From: Domibacillus mangrovi
GTDB lineage: Bacteria; Bacillota; Bacilli; Bacillales; Domibacillaceae
Direction of reading: 5' to 3'
DNA: 64,000 bases
Assembly (NCBI RefSeq): GCF_001906925.1
Contig: NZ_MRWQ01000006.1
Location: 310,001 to 374,000 of the forward strand
Under the pieces are notes generated by a model. That model saw only the letters and a program-made list of their open reading frames with translations. It was not told where the DNA came from and made no database searches. A program made the position numbers and the translations under genes. Each line of letters opens with the position of its first letter. Position 1 is the first letter of the stretch. Of this stretch, positions 1-9,350 are shown piece by piece.

Positions 1-116
1 GCTTCTAGTTTGACTTTTTTGGGATTGTTTACTGTGCTCCCTGTTTCGCCGATTTCCACATAAGATCCATTATTCGGCACTTTTTGTCCCGGCTTAAATT
101 GATGATTTTGTCCCAT
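1..116 (-). CDS. yjzC: YjzC family protein, 3' part outside window
   Basis: The first 38 codons of a minus-strand gene are present. They begin MGQNHQFKPGQKVPNN and contain YVEIGETGS, which matches the small YjzC family of Bacillus; its function is not known. A good ribosome binding site (aaaaggagtg) precedes the ATG. YjzC proteins are about 60 residues long, so roughly a third of the gene lies beyond the window edge. Identification rests on recalled family sequence, not on a search. Confidence 0.75.
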   Translation of the reverse strand, partial: MGQNHQFKPGQKVPNNGSYVEIGETGSTVNNPKKVKLE

Positions 117-443
117 ATTGTTCACTCCTTTTTAATGGTTGCTTTTTTAGCCTTTCCAAATCCAAACTCGTTTATGAATAATTTTAAGGAAAAGATTGAA
201 CATCAGAATAATATGAAAATGGTGAATGGTTCATAGATTTCATCAGCCCCCTAGCTATATAAACAGAATAGGTAATCATCTATCTAAAAGGGTTCGTTGG
301 AAAAAGTTTTTTGCCGACTTTATAAACATGAAGAAGAATGGTTTTTAATTTGAATTTTTTGATTACAATGAGGGATATAACCTCTTATTCTGGAAAATGG
401 ATTAAACGAATTTTTCAAATAAGTATGAAAGGGGCGGGAAATC
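117..443. other. Intergenic stretch, nothing recognised
   Basis: Divergent promoter region between yjzC and the membrane protein at 444. It is AT-rich. No open frame with a ribosome binding site and no clear hairpin followed by a T-run was seen. Confidence 0.4.
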
Positions 444-788
444 ATGAAGGAAGTCATCATCAGTCTTTTAGCGGCTATAGAATCGTTGACCGTGAAGGAT
501 ATAGTCGATTTTGCTGCATATACGTTTTTTTTTATTACACTTGCAGTCTTTGTCTGGCAAGTACATCGATACATCGGTTTTGTAAAAAAGGCGATTCTCA
601 TGAAAAAAATCGGGTTAAGCATTATCGTGCAGAGCTTCTTCACTATTTATCTTGTTCTCATTGCCATACTGTCTGCTGGGATTAACGGTTTTACAGGTGT
701 TTTTTGGGTCTTTTCTTTTATCGGTTTTTCTCTAACACTGATATTTATGATCGATCATGCAGCGAAACGAGAAAAAAAGCTCTCTTAA
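444..788 (+). CDS. Small membrane protein, unknown function
   Basis: Encodes 114 residues. The start follows a strong ribosome binding site (gaaaggggcgggaaatc). Three hydrophobic segments are visible at roughly residues 23-40, 57-79 and 85-103, and the protein ends in a charged tail (AAKREKKLS), so it is very likely an integral membrane protein. No family was recognised. The gene stands alone between yjzC and a non-coding stretch with a repeat relic. Confidence 0.7.
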   Translation: MKEVIISLLAAIESLTVKDIVDFAAYTFFFITLAVFVWQVHRYIGFVKKAILMKKIGLSIIVQSFFTIYLVLIAILSAGINGFTGVFWVFSFIGFSLTLIFMIDHAAKREKKLS

Positions 789-884
789 TGAAGAGGTCTT
801 TTGCATCAACCTACATTAAAAAAAGAGCGACTCATGTAAACGAACCGCTCCCCGTAAGTGTTATGAATAACGTCTTCCATCTGG

Positions 885-965
885 GGGCTAGGCCTACAGA
901 ACGGTGGTCATGCAGACGTTGTCACAGAACGTAACATTCTTATTCTAGTCTTCGTTCCGCTGCAT
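885..965. repeat. Relic of the insert found inside repeat copy F
   Basis: Shares scattered blocks with 53700-53770: tcatgcagacRttgtcacag, then a gtcac/gtRac hairpin, then cgttccgct. At 53.7 kb this sequence occupies the loop of the first hairpin of repeat copy F, while here it stands alone and is more diverged. The rest of 789-1521 is AT-rich and shows only an inverted repeat around 1000-1040 (gatgatcatc) and the possible pseudogene at 1172. Confidence 0.45.
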
Positions 966-1171
966 TCAGAGAACAGAACAACTCATTTGCACTTTACTTA
1001 CGATGATCATCTTTATAGTCTATATAAGGATGATCATCTGAGTACGTTTCTTCATAAAAGACATTTCTATATTTAAGGCATACGATTCATTAAAAAAGAG
1101 AGTTCCACAAAACGAATGTTGTTATTTCACAAACGCATTTTCTTTATATATATTTTTGATTGGTTATATTC

Positions 1172-1298
1172 TTACCGTTTTTTATCATCGTTTTCTTGTG
1201 TATCCTCTTTCCCTTCAAAGTTCGCTGCATAATGTTTGTCCTCGTATTTTCCATTACTTGAAAGTGAAGACTTTTATAAATTTCTTGAATAGGGACAT
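1172..1298 (-). pseudogene. Possible frameshifted small gene
   Basis: Reading the minus strand, an ATG at 1298 after aggaaagggccg opens MSLFKKFIK. A run of A residues then shifts into a stop, but removing one A lets the frame continue through KYEDKHYAANFEGKED to a charged end (DDKKR) and a TAA at 1172. The composition looks protein-like. No family was recognised, and this could also be a chance open stretch. Confidence 0.3.
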
Positions 1299-1521
1299 TT
1301 CATCGGCCCTTTCCTAAATAGATCTTTTATATTGTAGTCAGCCAGTGAAAACTATTCAAGGTATATCCATTATAATTATTATAATTTGTAATCTAATTTT
1401 AATATTAAGGGGATAATATTAATATAATGTAAATTTAGATTGTATACCCTTTACTTTTACTATACCTTTTCTTCATAATTGGATAGAATTTTGTCGAAAA
1501 TTAGGGACTGGAGCTGAAGTT

Positions 1522-3156
1522 ATGGAAATTAATTTCCAAGAAGTACTATTTCAATTTTTAGGCGGACTTGGAATTTTTTTGTACGGGATTAAACAAATGG
1601 GGGATGGCCTACAAGCATCTGCCGGCGAACGCCTTCGTGAAATTTTAGATCGATTTACGACAAATCCGCTAATGGGCGTGCTTGCGGGTATACTCGTAAC
1701 GGTGTTAATTCAAAGCAGTTCTGGTACAACGGTTATTACAGTGGGTCTAGTAAGCGCCGGGTTTATGACGCTTAGACAAGCCATTGGTGTCATTATGGGA
1801 GCCAATATTGGAACAACTGTTACAGCATTTATTATCGGCATCGATGTTGGTGAATACGCTCTTCCAATTATTGCTCTTGGATCTTTATTGATTTTCTTCT
1901 TTAAAAATAAAAAGGTAAATAATCTAGGGCGAATCGCTTTTGGTTTTGGATTGCTTTTTTACGGATTAGAATTAATGAGCGGAGGAATGAAGCCACTTCG
2001 GGAGCTTGAAACATTTCATGAATTAACAGTTAGTATGGCTTCAAATCCGGTGCTCGGTGTAATTATCGGAACGCTCTTTACAGTAATTGTACAAAGTTCC
2101 AGTGCTACGATCGGGATTTTACAGGGGCTTTTTTCAGAAGGATTGCTTGATATTCATGCCGCACTACCAGTGTTATTTGGGGATAATATCGGGACGACTA
2201 TTACAGCTGTTCTGGCTTCCATTGGGGCCTCTGTTGCGGCGAGACGGGCAGCGGCAACACATGTTTTATTTAACATTATTGGAAGCGTCATTTTCTTAAT
2301 TATTTTGCCGTATTTCACGCGATTTGTTATTTATCTGCAAGCGTCCTTAAATTTAAACCCTGAACTGACGATTGCCTTTGCGCATGGGACATTTAACGTG
2401 ACCAATACGTTGATTCAATTGCCATTTGTTGCGGTGCTAGCCGTGATTGTGACTAAGCTAATCCCTGGTGAAGATGCCTTTATTGAGTACAAGCCTAAGC
2501 ATCTTGATCCAATTTTTATTGAACAATCTTCTTCAATCGCCTTAAGTCAGGCAAAAGAAGAAGTGATTCGCATGGGTGAATATGCGATTAAAGGAATGGA
2601 AGAAACGCATAAATACTTAAAGACTAGACATCAAAAACATGCTTCAACAGCTGAGAAACTCGAAGAAGCGATCGACAATCTTGATCAGAAAATTACCGAT
2701 TATCTTGTAAAGGTTGGTTCACAACAGCTGAGCGGTACTGAATCTGAACGTCATTCAACACTAATGGACGCCATCCGGGACATTGAACGTATTGGAGATC
2801 ATGCTGAGAATATTTGTGAACTTGTTGAATATCAGCAGGCAAACAAAGTACTGATTTCAGAAGACGCGATGGCTGATTTAGATAAAATGTTTAAACTGAC
2901 TACTGAAACAGTTTCAAAAGCAATTCGTTCTCTTGATTTAAATGACTTGGATCTTGCCCGCGAAGTGGCTAATCAGGAAGATCTTATCGACAAAATGGAA
3001 CGGAAGCTTCGCAAGCAGCATATTTTCCGTATGAACGAAGGACAGTGTACAGGACAGGCAGGAATTGTATTTGTTGATATTATCTCTAACCTTGAACGCA
3101 TGGGTGATCATGCAGTTAATATCTCAGAAGCAGTGCTTGGCATTCGAGATATTTAA
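1522..3156 (+). CDS. Na/Pi cotransporter family protein with C-terminal PhoU-like domain
   Basis: Encodes 544 residues, the usual length of the YjbB/NptA type of sodium-dependent phosphate transporter. The N-terminal two thirds hold many membrane segments and the duplicated signature of the family, seen as QSSSGTT near residue 66 and QSSSAT near residue 193. The last 200 residues are soluble and helical with two IERIGDHAEN / LERMGDHAVN repeats typical of PhoU domains. It probably moves phosphate across the cytoplasmic membrane. It is monocistronic, with a strong terminator after it and a long AT-rich leader before it. Confidence 0.88.
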   Translation: MEINFQEVLFQFLGGLGIFLYGIKQMGDGLQASAGERLREILDRFTTNPLMGVLAGILVTVLIQSSSGTTVITVGLVSAGFMTLRQAIGVIMGANIGTTVTAFIIGIDVGEYALPIIALGSLLIFFFKNKKVNNLGRIAFGFGLLFYGLELMSGGMKPLRELETFHELTVSMASNPVLGVIIGTLFTVIVQSSSATIGILQGLFSEGLLDIHAALPVLFGDNIGTTITAVLASIGASVAARRAAATHVLFNIIGSVIFLIILPYFTRFVIYLQASLNLNPELTIAFAHGTFNVTNTLIQLPFVAVLAVIVTKLIPGEDAFIEYKPKHLDPIFIEQSSSIALSQAKEEVIRMGEYAIKGMEETHKYLKTRHQKHASTAEKLEEAIDNLDQKITDYLVKVGSQQLSGTESERHSTLMDAIRDIERIGDHAENICELVEYQQANKVLISEDAMADLDKMFKLTTETVSKAIRSLDLNDLDLAREVANQEDLIDKMERKLRKQHIFRMNEGQCTGQAGIVFVDIISNLERMGDHAVNISEAVLGIRDI

Positions 3157-3188
3157 AAGGCAAGCAGCTGTCTGTAACAGCTGCTTCT

Positions 3189-3241
3189 AGCTTGTAGACA
3201 GAGTCTTCACTTTATTAGACTCTGTCTACAAGCTTTTTTTG
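3189..3241 (+). terminator. Terminator after the Na/Pi transporter
   Basis: A 17-bp stem (agcttgtagacagagtc paired with gactctgtctacaagct) is followed by a T-run. A second, smaller hairpin (gcagctg/cagctgc) lies just before it. Confidence 0.9.
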
Positions 3242-3334
3242 TATAGATCTAAATATTCATACAAAATTCTTGCCCTTAACCACTGGAAAAATGGATTGTT
3301 GTTCAGCATGTATATTGAACAATTAGAAATTGAG

Positions 3335-3553
3335 ATAAAGTGATACTTCATTCAGTGGGGGTTTTCTTCATCCCCCACTGAATAAACAGGAACTCAGGTA
3401 AAGAACGCCGCGTCCTGCGGCAATACCTGAGTGACCAGGCTCTGACTGGCCCGAACCAATCGGGCTTTTACGGACAATTGATTCCCCGCTCATCCTTCTT
3501 TTCTTTTCGAAGTCTTGAAGCGAGGGTCTTACTGCCCGTTAATGCGGGATAAA
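3335..3553 (+). repeat. Structured repeat, copy A (long form)
   Basis: About 219 bp. It starts ataaagtg, then a perfect hairpin (ttcagtggggg / cccccactgaa), then gaactcaggtaaag, a ccgcgtcctgcgg hairpin with loop GTCCT, an accaggc hairpin, aaccaatcggg, and a long closing stem, ending atgcgggataaa. The second arm contains ATCCT. Two loops of the form RUCCU recall the Bacillaceae-1 RNA motif. Its right end forms the 3' end of a minus-strand reading frame, as if it had landed in a gene. Confidence 0.8.
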
Positions 3554-3701
3554 TTCTTTCCCATTGAGTAATTCCACTCTTATCTTTCAGGAACACTTTG
3601 ACGTTCTTTAATTCCTTCCATTTGTTAAGCAATGTCTTGTTTATAAATCCTTTCGGCAAAAAATAGTAGATATACTCATTAAACGCATCTTCTAATTTCA
3701 T
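3468..3701 (-). pseudogene. Small gene with its 3' end replaced by repeat copy A
   Basis: A frame starting at 3701 after gaaaggtgg encodes about 50 residues (MKLEDAFNEYIYYF to ITQWERIY) of unique sequence. It then runs into repeat copy A, which supplies the last 26 or so codons (from PALTGSK) and the stop. Those codons come from the closing stem of the repeat, so the original C terminus is lost. No family was recognised. A long inverted repeat overlaps the ribosome binding site. Confidence 0.5.
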
Positions 3702-3704
3702 AAT

Positions 3705-3753
3705 AAAAACCACCTTTCTTGGTTAATCTTTCAACCAGAAAAGGTGGTTATTG
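3705..3753 (-). promoter_or_regulatory. Inverted repeat enclosing a ribosome binding site
   Basis: Arms aaccaccttttctggtt and aaccaagaaaggtggtt flank an 8-nt loop just before the start at 3701. The aaggtgg ribosome binding site lies inside the downstream arm, so folding of the leader RNA would hide it. This could be translational control or an old terminator; nothing decides between them. Confidence 0.5.
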
Positions 3754-3873
3754 TTATTTACAAGGAAAATAAACCATATGAACGCAACAACAGTGAAGAA
3801 AGATTAACCTTTCGACCTTCTGTTTAAATAAATAAGCAAATAAAAATCCTTCTATCCCTTATACAACAAGGAA

Positions 3874-4089
3874 TTATTTATCCTGTTGTTTATTCATTTG
3901 CGCCATCATTTGATTGATTTTCTTTTGCGATGGTTTTTGACCCATTTGCATCATCATCATTCGCAGCATTTGCTCGTTAATTGGTGGATTTTTCTTCAAA
4001 TAATCCATCATGTAACGGCGTGCAATGAAAAAACCGATGGCAACGCCGGCAGCGAGTGCCAGTACAGCCGTAAGTACATACCAAAACAT
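3874..4089 (-). CDS. yneF: YneF family membrane-anchored protein
   Basis: Encodes 71 residues with one N-terminal membrane segment ([19 protein letters not shown]), then a methionine-rich cytoplasmic part ([20 protein letters not shown]). This matches the UPF0154/YneF family. Its position downstream of transketolase is the same as in Bacillus subtilis, which supports the name. The start is preceded by a good ribosome binding site (gaaggagga). The role is unknown. A terminator of tkt lies between the two genes, so it is probably transcribed separately. Confidence 0.9.
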   Translation of the reverse strand: MFWYVLTAVLALAAGVAIGFFIARRYMMDYLKKNPPINEQMLRMMMMQMGQKPSQKKINQMMAQMNKQQDK

Positions 4090-4185
4090 AAACGTGTTCC
4101 TCCTTCAAGTTGTCTATTCAAAGTGTACTAAACCATTGATGATTATACAATAAGGGCAGGTGAATTTTTGTTGATTCATGACAAA

Positions 4186-4217
4186 AAAAGTCCGGAACAA
4201 AGGTCCCAGACTTTTCA
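4186..4217 (-). terminator. Terminator after tkt
   Basis: On the minus strand a hairpin aaaagtctggga / ttccggactttt is followed by a T-run, immediately downstream of the tkt stop codon. Confidence 0.85.
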
Positions 4218-4221
4218 ATTC

Positions 4222-6225
4222 TTATTTTTCTAGAAGAGCTTTCACTCGTGCCACAATATTTTCAGCTGTAAAGCCATATTCTTTCATTACGGTTTCACCT
4301 GGAGCAGAAGCACCAAATTGATCAATCGCCAGTACGTCGCCTTCTTCTCCTGTGTATCGGTGCCATCCATATGAAGAACCCATCTCAATACCAAGGCGTT
4401 TCTTCACTGACTTTGGAATAACAGACTCTTTGTAGGCTGCATCCTGTTGTTCAAAACGGTCAAATGATGGCATGCTAACCACATTTGCATGAATCCCCTC
4501 GCTAAGAAGTGCTTCTTGCGCTTCAACGGCGATGCCAACTTCAGAACCGCTCGCAAGAAGAAGAACATCTGGTGTTTTTTCTGCTTTCACAACTGTGTAA
4601 GCACCTTTTTCAACCCCTGTATGCGACTGCTGCTCTGACGATGGCAGAACCGGCAAGTCTTGACGTGTCAAGATGAGCGCGGTCGGCGTTGATTTACTTG
4701 TCAGCGCTTGTTTCCATGCAGCTGCTGTTTCGTTTCCATCAGCTGGACGAATCACAGACAGGTTCGGCATTGCACGTAATGAAGACAACTGTTCAATCGG
4801 CTCATGTGTCGGGCCATCTTCCCCAACCGCAATGCTGTCATGTGTGAATACATATGTGACAGGAAGACCCATTAATGCTGCTAATCGAATGGCTGGACGA
4901 AGATAGTCAGAGAACACAAAGAATGTCCCGCCAAATACTTGTAAGCCACCATGTAAGGCCATCCCATTCATCGCCGCACCCATTGCGAATTCACGTACAC
5001 CAAACCAGATGTTGCGTCCTTCATACTGTCCTGGCATGAAATCGCCAACGTTTTTAATTGTCGTTTTGTTTGAACCGGCTAGGTCAGCTGAACCGCCGAT
5101 GAATGTCGGTACGTTTTTCGCGATTGCATTTAATGCATCGCCTGACGTTGCACGCGTTGCAGAAGCTGTTCCTTCTTTATAAACAGGCAGATCAGCATCC
5201 CATCCGTTAGGAAGTTCTCCGCTAATCGCTTTTTCAAGCTGTGCTGCTAATTCAGGATAGCTTTCTTTATATAATGCAAATGATTTTTCCCATTCAGCTT
5301 GCGCCTCTGCACCTCGGCTAACAGCTGCTTCTTCGAAACGGTTGTATACTTCGTCTGGCACGTGGAAATCTTCATCAAATGTCCACTTGTAATATTCTTT
5401 TGTTAACTTCATTTCAGCTTCGCCAAGTGGAGCACCATGTGAATCAGATTTGCCTGATTTGTTTGGAGAACCGTATCCAATCACTGTTTTTACTTCAATG
5501 ATTGTTGGACGATCATTTTCTTTTTTCGCAGATTCAAGCGCGTTTGTCACAGCTTCAAGATCGTTTCCATCTTCTACACGGATATAGTTCCAGCCGTATG
5601 CTTCAAAACGTCCTTCTACACTTTCAGAGAATGATTTATCTAAATCACCATCAAGTGAAATGTCATTTGAATCATAAAGAAGAACGAGACGATTTAATTT
5701 CAAATGCGCCGCAAGTGACGCTGCTTCTGATGCAACACCTTCCATTAAATCACCATCACCACAAAGTGCGTATGTATGGTGGCCGATGACTTCGTGGCCA
5801 TCTTTGTTATAAACAGATGCTAGATGGCGTTCCGCCATTGCCATACCGACAGCCATTGCAATCCCTTGTCCAAGTGGACCTGTTGTTGCTTCAACGCCGT
5901 CTGTATGTTTATATTCCGGATGACCCGGTGTTTTACTTCCCCACTGCCGGAAATTTTTAAGCTCGTCAAGCGGCAAATTATAGCCAGCAAGGTGAAGCAA
6001 GCTATATAAAAGCATGGAACCGTGACCTGCAGACAATACGAACCGATCCCGGTTAAACCATTGTGGATTTTTCGGATTGTGGTTCATCACTTTCGTCCAG
6101 AGTGCATACGCCATCGGAGCAGCACCCATCGGCAAACCCGGATGGCCGGAATTCGCTTTTTCAATTGCATCAATAGATAGTGTACGGATTGTTGTGACCG
6201 CTAGTTGGTCTGTTTTATCAAACAT
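4222..6225 (-). CDS. tkt: Transketolase
   Basis: Encodes 667 residues, the normal length, for the thiamine diphosphate enzyme that moves two-carbon units between sugar phosphates in the non-oxidative pentose phosphate pathway. Visible signatures are SGHPGLPMG near residue 27, the cofactor-binding CGDGDLMEG near 155 and [18 protein letters not shown] in the pyrimidine domain. The ATG at 6225 was chosen because gaaaggatgg lies at proper spacing; an ATG three codons upstream overlaps that site. The gene follows ynzC and precedes yneF as in other Bacillus, with terminators on both sides. Confidence 0.97.
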   Translation of the reverse strand: MFDKTDQLAVTTIRTLSIDAIEKANSGHPGLPMGAAPMAYALWTKVMNHNPKNPQWFNRDRFVLSAGHGSMLLYSLLHLAGYNLPLDELKNFRQWGSKTPGHPEYKHTDGVEATTGPLGQGIAMAVGMAMAERHLASVYNKDGHEVIGHHTYALCGDGDLMEGVASEAASLAAHLKLNRLVLLYDSNDISLDGDLDKSFSESVEGRFEAYGWNYIRVEDGNDLEAVTNALESAKKENDRPTIIEVKTVIGYGSPNKSGKSDSHGAPLGEAEMKLTKEYYKWTFDEDFHVPDEVYNRFEEAAVSRGAEAQAEWEKSFALYKESYPELAAQLEKAISGELPNGWDADLPVYKEGTASATRATSGDALNAIAKNVPTFIGGSADLAGSNKTTIKNVGDFMPGQYEGRNIWFGVREFAMGAAMNGMALHGGLQVFGGTFFVFSDYLRPAIRLAALMGLPVTYVFTHDSIAVGEDGPTHEPIEQLSSLRAMPNLSVIRPADGNETAAAWKQALTSKSTPTALILTRQDLPVLPSSEQQSHTGVEKGAYTVVKAEKTPDVLLLASGSEVGIAVEAQEALLSEGIHANVVSMPSFDRFEQQDAAYKESVIPKSVKKRLGIEMGSSYGWHRYTGEEGDVLAIDQFGASAPGETVMKEYGFTAENIVARVKALLEK

Positions 6226-6309
6226 GAGATCCATCCTTTCAAAAGGTCATTTATTTCTCTATATTAAATGTCTTTTGAAGATTACACAACAATAAAGCAG
6301 AATAATGTG

Positions 6310-6350
6310 AAAAAAAAGAGAAAATCATCGGATTTTCTCTTTTTTTCACA
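6310..6350 (-). terminator. Terminator after ynzC
   Basis: The hairpin agagaaaatc/gattttctct is flanked by A and T runs. It lies between ynzC and tkt and can work on either strand. Confidence 0.8.
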
Positions 6351-6354
6351 TTCC

Positions 6355-6597
6355 TTAATTTAATTCTTTTCTTTTTTGAATGTCCCGCACTTTTTTTGGC
6401 GTCACTTCTTCGCCGGTCGGATCAAAAATGCGGACAGATTCGACTGTCTGACGCATTGATGAGCGGAATGTTGTTAAATATTCTTTACGTAGCGCGGATT
6501 GCTCTTTTAATTCGGCATCCGTCAAAGACGTTTCTTTCGCTTTTTTCGCTAGTTCATTTATGCGTGCAATCTTTTCAGATGATAACAATGGGATCAT
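6355..6597 (-). CDS. ynzC: YnzC family (DUF896) protein
   Basis: Encodes 80 residues with the helical hairpin pattern of UPF0291/YnzC (EKIARINELAKKAKETSLTD, then EQSALRKEYL and a basic tail). In Bacillus subtilis ynzC belongs to the LexA-controlled yneA-yneB-ynzC operon; here it sits 63 bp downstream of yneB in the same orientation, so SOS induction is expected. The ATG has a ribosome binding site (aaaggagcatg). The exact role of the protein is not settled. Confidence 0.9.
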   Translation of the reverse strand: MIPLLSSEKIARINELAKKAKETSLTDAELKEQSALRKEYLTTFRSSMRQTVESVRIFDPTGEEVTPKKVRDIQKRKELN

Positions 6598-6660
6598 GCT
6601 CCTTTCTATTTATCCCGTTATCGTACACAACGGAACGAAACATGACAAGAAAAAAGCTTC

Positions 6661-7314
<654 letters not shown>

Positions 7315-7320
7315 CTATTA

Positions 7321-7632
7321 TCAGTCTCCATCCGCCAGTTGCAGCCCACCGTCATTTTTTACAGATAGTACCGGAATGACAAGCTGTTCACCTGGCAATA
7401 TTTTCGTTGTGATCAAACCATTTTCATCCTGTACCCACTTAATGAATTCTATCTCATCCATGTCATGAAATGTTTTGTACTCTTCTGCCAAACTCCAGAG
7501 CGAATCTCCTTTTTCCACTTTTATTTCTGAATAAGACGGGGCCTCTACTCCATTAAAAGTAAAATAAATGGCTGCTAATATAATCATCACGGCTAATGTT
7601 AACATAAATGCATAATTTTTGGCTTTTTCCAT
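7321..7632 (-). CDS. yneA: SOS cell division suppressor with LysM domain
   Basis: Encodes 103 residues: an N-terminal membrane segment (about residues 7-26), then a LysM-type wall-binding domain (IKVEKGDSLWSLAEEY to LPGEQLVIPV). YneA of Bacillus delays division during DNA damage by acting at the membrane and wall side of the divisome. The ATG at 7632 was chosen for its ribosome binding site (gaaagggtg); upstream in-frame starts run through LexA boxes. It is divergent from lexA and shares three LexA boxes with it. Confidence 0.93.
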   Translation of the reverse strand: MEKAKNYAFMLTLAVMIILAAIYFTFNGVEAPSYSEIKVEKGDSLWSLAEEYKTFHDMDEIEFIKWVQDENGLITTKILPGEQLVIPVLSVKNDGGLQLADGD

Positions 7633-7649
7633 TAAGAACACCCTTTCTT

Positions 7650-7663
7650 CGAATACTCGTTCG
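7650..7663. promoter_or_regulatory. LexA box 1 (yneA-proximal)
   Basis: CGAATACTCGTTCG differs at one position from the Gram-positive SOS box CGAACnnnnGTTCG. It lies 18 bases upstream of the yneA start. Confidence 0.75.
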
Positions 7664-7684
7664 TTATATATTTTCATAATAAAA

Positions 7685-7698
7685 CGAACGCTCGTTTC
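7685..7698. promoter_or_regulatory. LexA box 2
   Basis: CGAACGCTCGTTTC fits the SOS box with both half sites. It lies in the yneA-lexA divergent promoter region. Confidence 0.88.
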
Positions 7699-7713
7699 AG
7701 TCAAGAGGAATTC

Positions 7714-7727
7714 CGAACTTACGTTTG
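7714..7727. promoter_or_regulatory. LexA box 3 (lexA-proximal)
   Basis: CGAACTTACGTTTG fits the SOS box. It lies 60 bases upstream of lexA, consistent with autoregulation. Confidence 0.88.
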
Positions 7728-7786
7728 TTATTTTTCAGAACACATGTTATACTGTAGGCAAACACATAATAAGAGAGGTGTAAGAA

Positions 7787-8404
7787 ATGACAAAACTATC
7801 AAAACGTCAGCAAGACATCCTTGATTTCATTAAGGATGAAGTACGAAGAAAAGGGTATCCACCTTCCGTTCGTGAAATTGGTGAAGCAGTTGGACTCGCT
7901 TCAAGCTCAACTGTTCATGGACATCTAGCAAGACTTGAAAGTAAAAACTATATTCGCCGTGATCCAACAAAACCGCGTGCAATTGAAATTTTAGACACAG
8001 ATAGTTCTGTACCAAAACAACACCCCGTCAACGTACCAGTTATTGGAAAAGTGACGGCCGGCATACCGATTACAGCTATTGAAAACATTGAAGAGTATTT
8101 TCCGCTTCCTGAACGACTCGCTCCACCAGATGAGAACGTATTTATGCTTGAGATCGTCGGTGAAAGCATGAAAGAAGCTGGCATTTTAAATGGTGACTAC
8201 GTTGTTGTTAAACAGCAGCAAACAGCGAAAAACGGTGATATTGTTGTTGCTATGACAGAGGAGGATGAAGCAACGGTTAAACGTTTCTTTAAAGAAGCGG
8301 ATCACATCCGTCTTCAGCCTGAAAACGCATCGATGGAGCCCATTTTGCTTCCAACAGTCACTATTTTAGGAATCGTCACCGGCGTGTATCGAGAAGTTAT
8401 TTAA
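7787..8404 (+). CDS. lexA: LexA repressor of the SOS response
   Basis: Encodes 205 residues, normal for the family. The N-terminal winged helix (residues 1-65) binds SOS boxes, and the C-terminal peptidase domain cleaves itself when RecA filaments form. The cleavage bond Ala91-Gly92 (KVTAGIP), the nucleophile Ser127 (VGESMKEAG) and Lys165 (EATVKRF) are all present, so the protein should be active. The start follows agagaggtg. It is divergent from yneA, with three LexA boxes between them, and ends in two terminators. Confidence 0.98.
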   Translation: MTKLSKRQQDILDFIKDEVRRKGYPPSVREIGEAVGLASSSTVHGHLARLESKNYIRRDPTKPRAIEILDTDSSVPKQHPVNVPVIGKVTAGIPITAIENIEEYFPLPERLAPPDENVFMLEIVGESMKEAGILNGDYVVVKQQQTAKNGDIVVAMTEEDEATVKRFFKEADHIRLQPENASMEPILLPTVTILGIVTGVYREVI

Positions 8405-8463
8405 AATGACTGCCTGTCCGTATACTCCACGTTATGATGGATTAGCCAGGCATATGACAACAC

Positions 8464-8495
8464 AAAAAATCCCCTCGGTCCCAAGGGGATTTTTC
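8464..8495 (+). terminator. Terminator after lexA, first
   Basis: Hairpin aaaaatcccctcgg / ccaaggggattttt with a T-run. Confidence 0.85.
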
Positions 8496-8504
8496 AATCA
8501 AATA

Positions 8505-8537
8505 AAAAACACCCTGTCAGAAGACAGAGTGTTTTCT
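8505..8537 (+). terminator. Terminator after lexA, second
   Basis: Hairpin aaaacaccctgtc / gacagagtgtttt directly after the first terminator. Confidence 0.7.
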
Positions 8538-8692
8538 CGAAATTTGCGGCGTCCAGACCATGCTCCACAACATGCTCCTAAAAGGAATGTCTGTCCGTCT
8601 TACGCAAATGAGCTCATCGCATACATAAATATATAAAATTTTTTACTCATTGTCAACATAATTCGTCATAGTATGAAAGGAACGATTTATTA

Positions 8693-8869
8693 ATGAAGAC
8701 ACCCATCCCAAAAATGAGCATTGTTTATTTTATACTGGCCGCTGTCTGGCTGCTTGCAGCTGTAAGCGTTTATGGACAAACACTGTTTATTTTATTTATT
8801 GTTGTTGCACTGGCCAATGTTTTCGCCGGATTACGGATGATTAAAAAACAACAATCGATCAAAAAATAA
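8693..8869 (+). CDS. Small two-helix membrane protein
   Basis: Encodes 58 residues, starting MKTPIPKMSIVYF. Two hydrophobic helices (about residues 9-27 and 30-47) are joined by a short loop and followed by a basic tail (MIKKQQSIKK), so it is expected in the membrane. A ribosome binding site (gaaagga) precedes the ATG. No named family was recognised. It is isolated between the lexA terminators and the next small gene. Confidence 0.65.
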   Translation: MKTPIPKMSIVYFILAAVWLLAAVSVYGQTLFILFIVVALANVFAGLRMIKKQQSIKK

Positions 8870-9038
8870 CCTGGGTGCAGCCTTCCGGATCATTGTTCGG
8901 CAGGCTATTCCTTTTATCAATATCCAACATTACTATAATACACCTCTTCAGATTTACTCATTCTGTTGGCTTTATTTATTTCTAAAATTACTATATACTT
9001 TTTTATAATCAGAATATTTCAAAAAAGAGGTGAGACGC

Positions 9039-9269
9039 ATGACAGGTTTAGTCGCAGTCATTATGGTTTTTACGATACCTATTGTAGCAATAGTCACAGA
9101 TCATTTCCAAAAACAATCGAAAATCCAACGCGATATTGTCAAAGATCAATTGGAACTGGAAAAACTAAAACACGAAAACTATGTAATTGAAACAGAAAGA
9201 TTAAAACTCGAATTGAAACAAATTGAAATACACGATGTAAAAGATGAATCTAATTTGTTCATAAAGTAA
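9039..9269 (+). CDS. Membrane-anchored coiled-coil protein, unknown function
   Basis: Encodes 76 residues: an N-terminal membrane helix (about 3-21), then a highly charged region with a heptad-like pattern (DQLELEKLKHENYVIETERL) expected to form a coiled coil. The ATG at 9039 is favoured by aaagaggtgag upstream. A hairpin terminator follows. The layout recalls PspB-like and other small Bacillus stress proteins, but no family assignment is justified. Confidence 0.7.
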   Translation: MTGLVAVIMVFTIPIVAIVTDHFQKQSKIQRDIVKDQLELEKLKHENYVIETERLKLELKQIEIHDVKDESNLFIK

Positions 9270-9270
9270 T

Positions 9271-9306
9271 AGCCAATTCCGTTTAATAGAATCGGCTATT
9301 ACTTTG
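9271..9306 (+). terminator. Terminator after the coiled-coil gene
   Basis: Hairpin aatagccaattcc / gaatcggctatt followed by a short T-rich tract. Confidence 0.65.
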
Positions 9307-9350
9307 TACTCAATTAAGCATTGAAAAACAATTCGAATATTACGGTTCCA

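Noticed and set aside
320-685. Alternative frames overlapping the membrane protein at 444
   Set aside because: They have no ribosome binding site, odd composition, and overlap a frame with a strong site and membrane pattern.
3335-3553. Structured repeat as a classical insertion sequence
   Set aside because: It encodes no transposase and has no terminal inverted repeats; it may be mobilised in trans, but nothing shows how.
5502-5789. Histidine-rich plus-strand frame within tkt
   Set aside because: It is the complement of the transketolase coding sequence and has no ribosome binding site.
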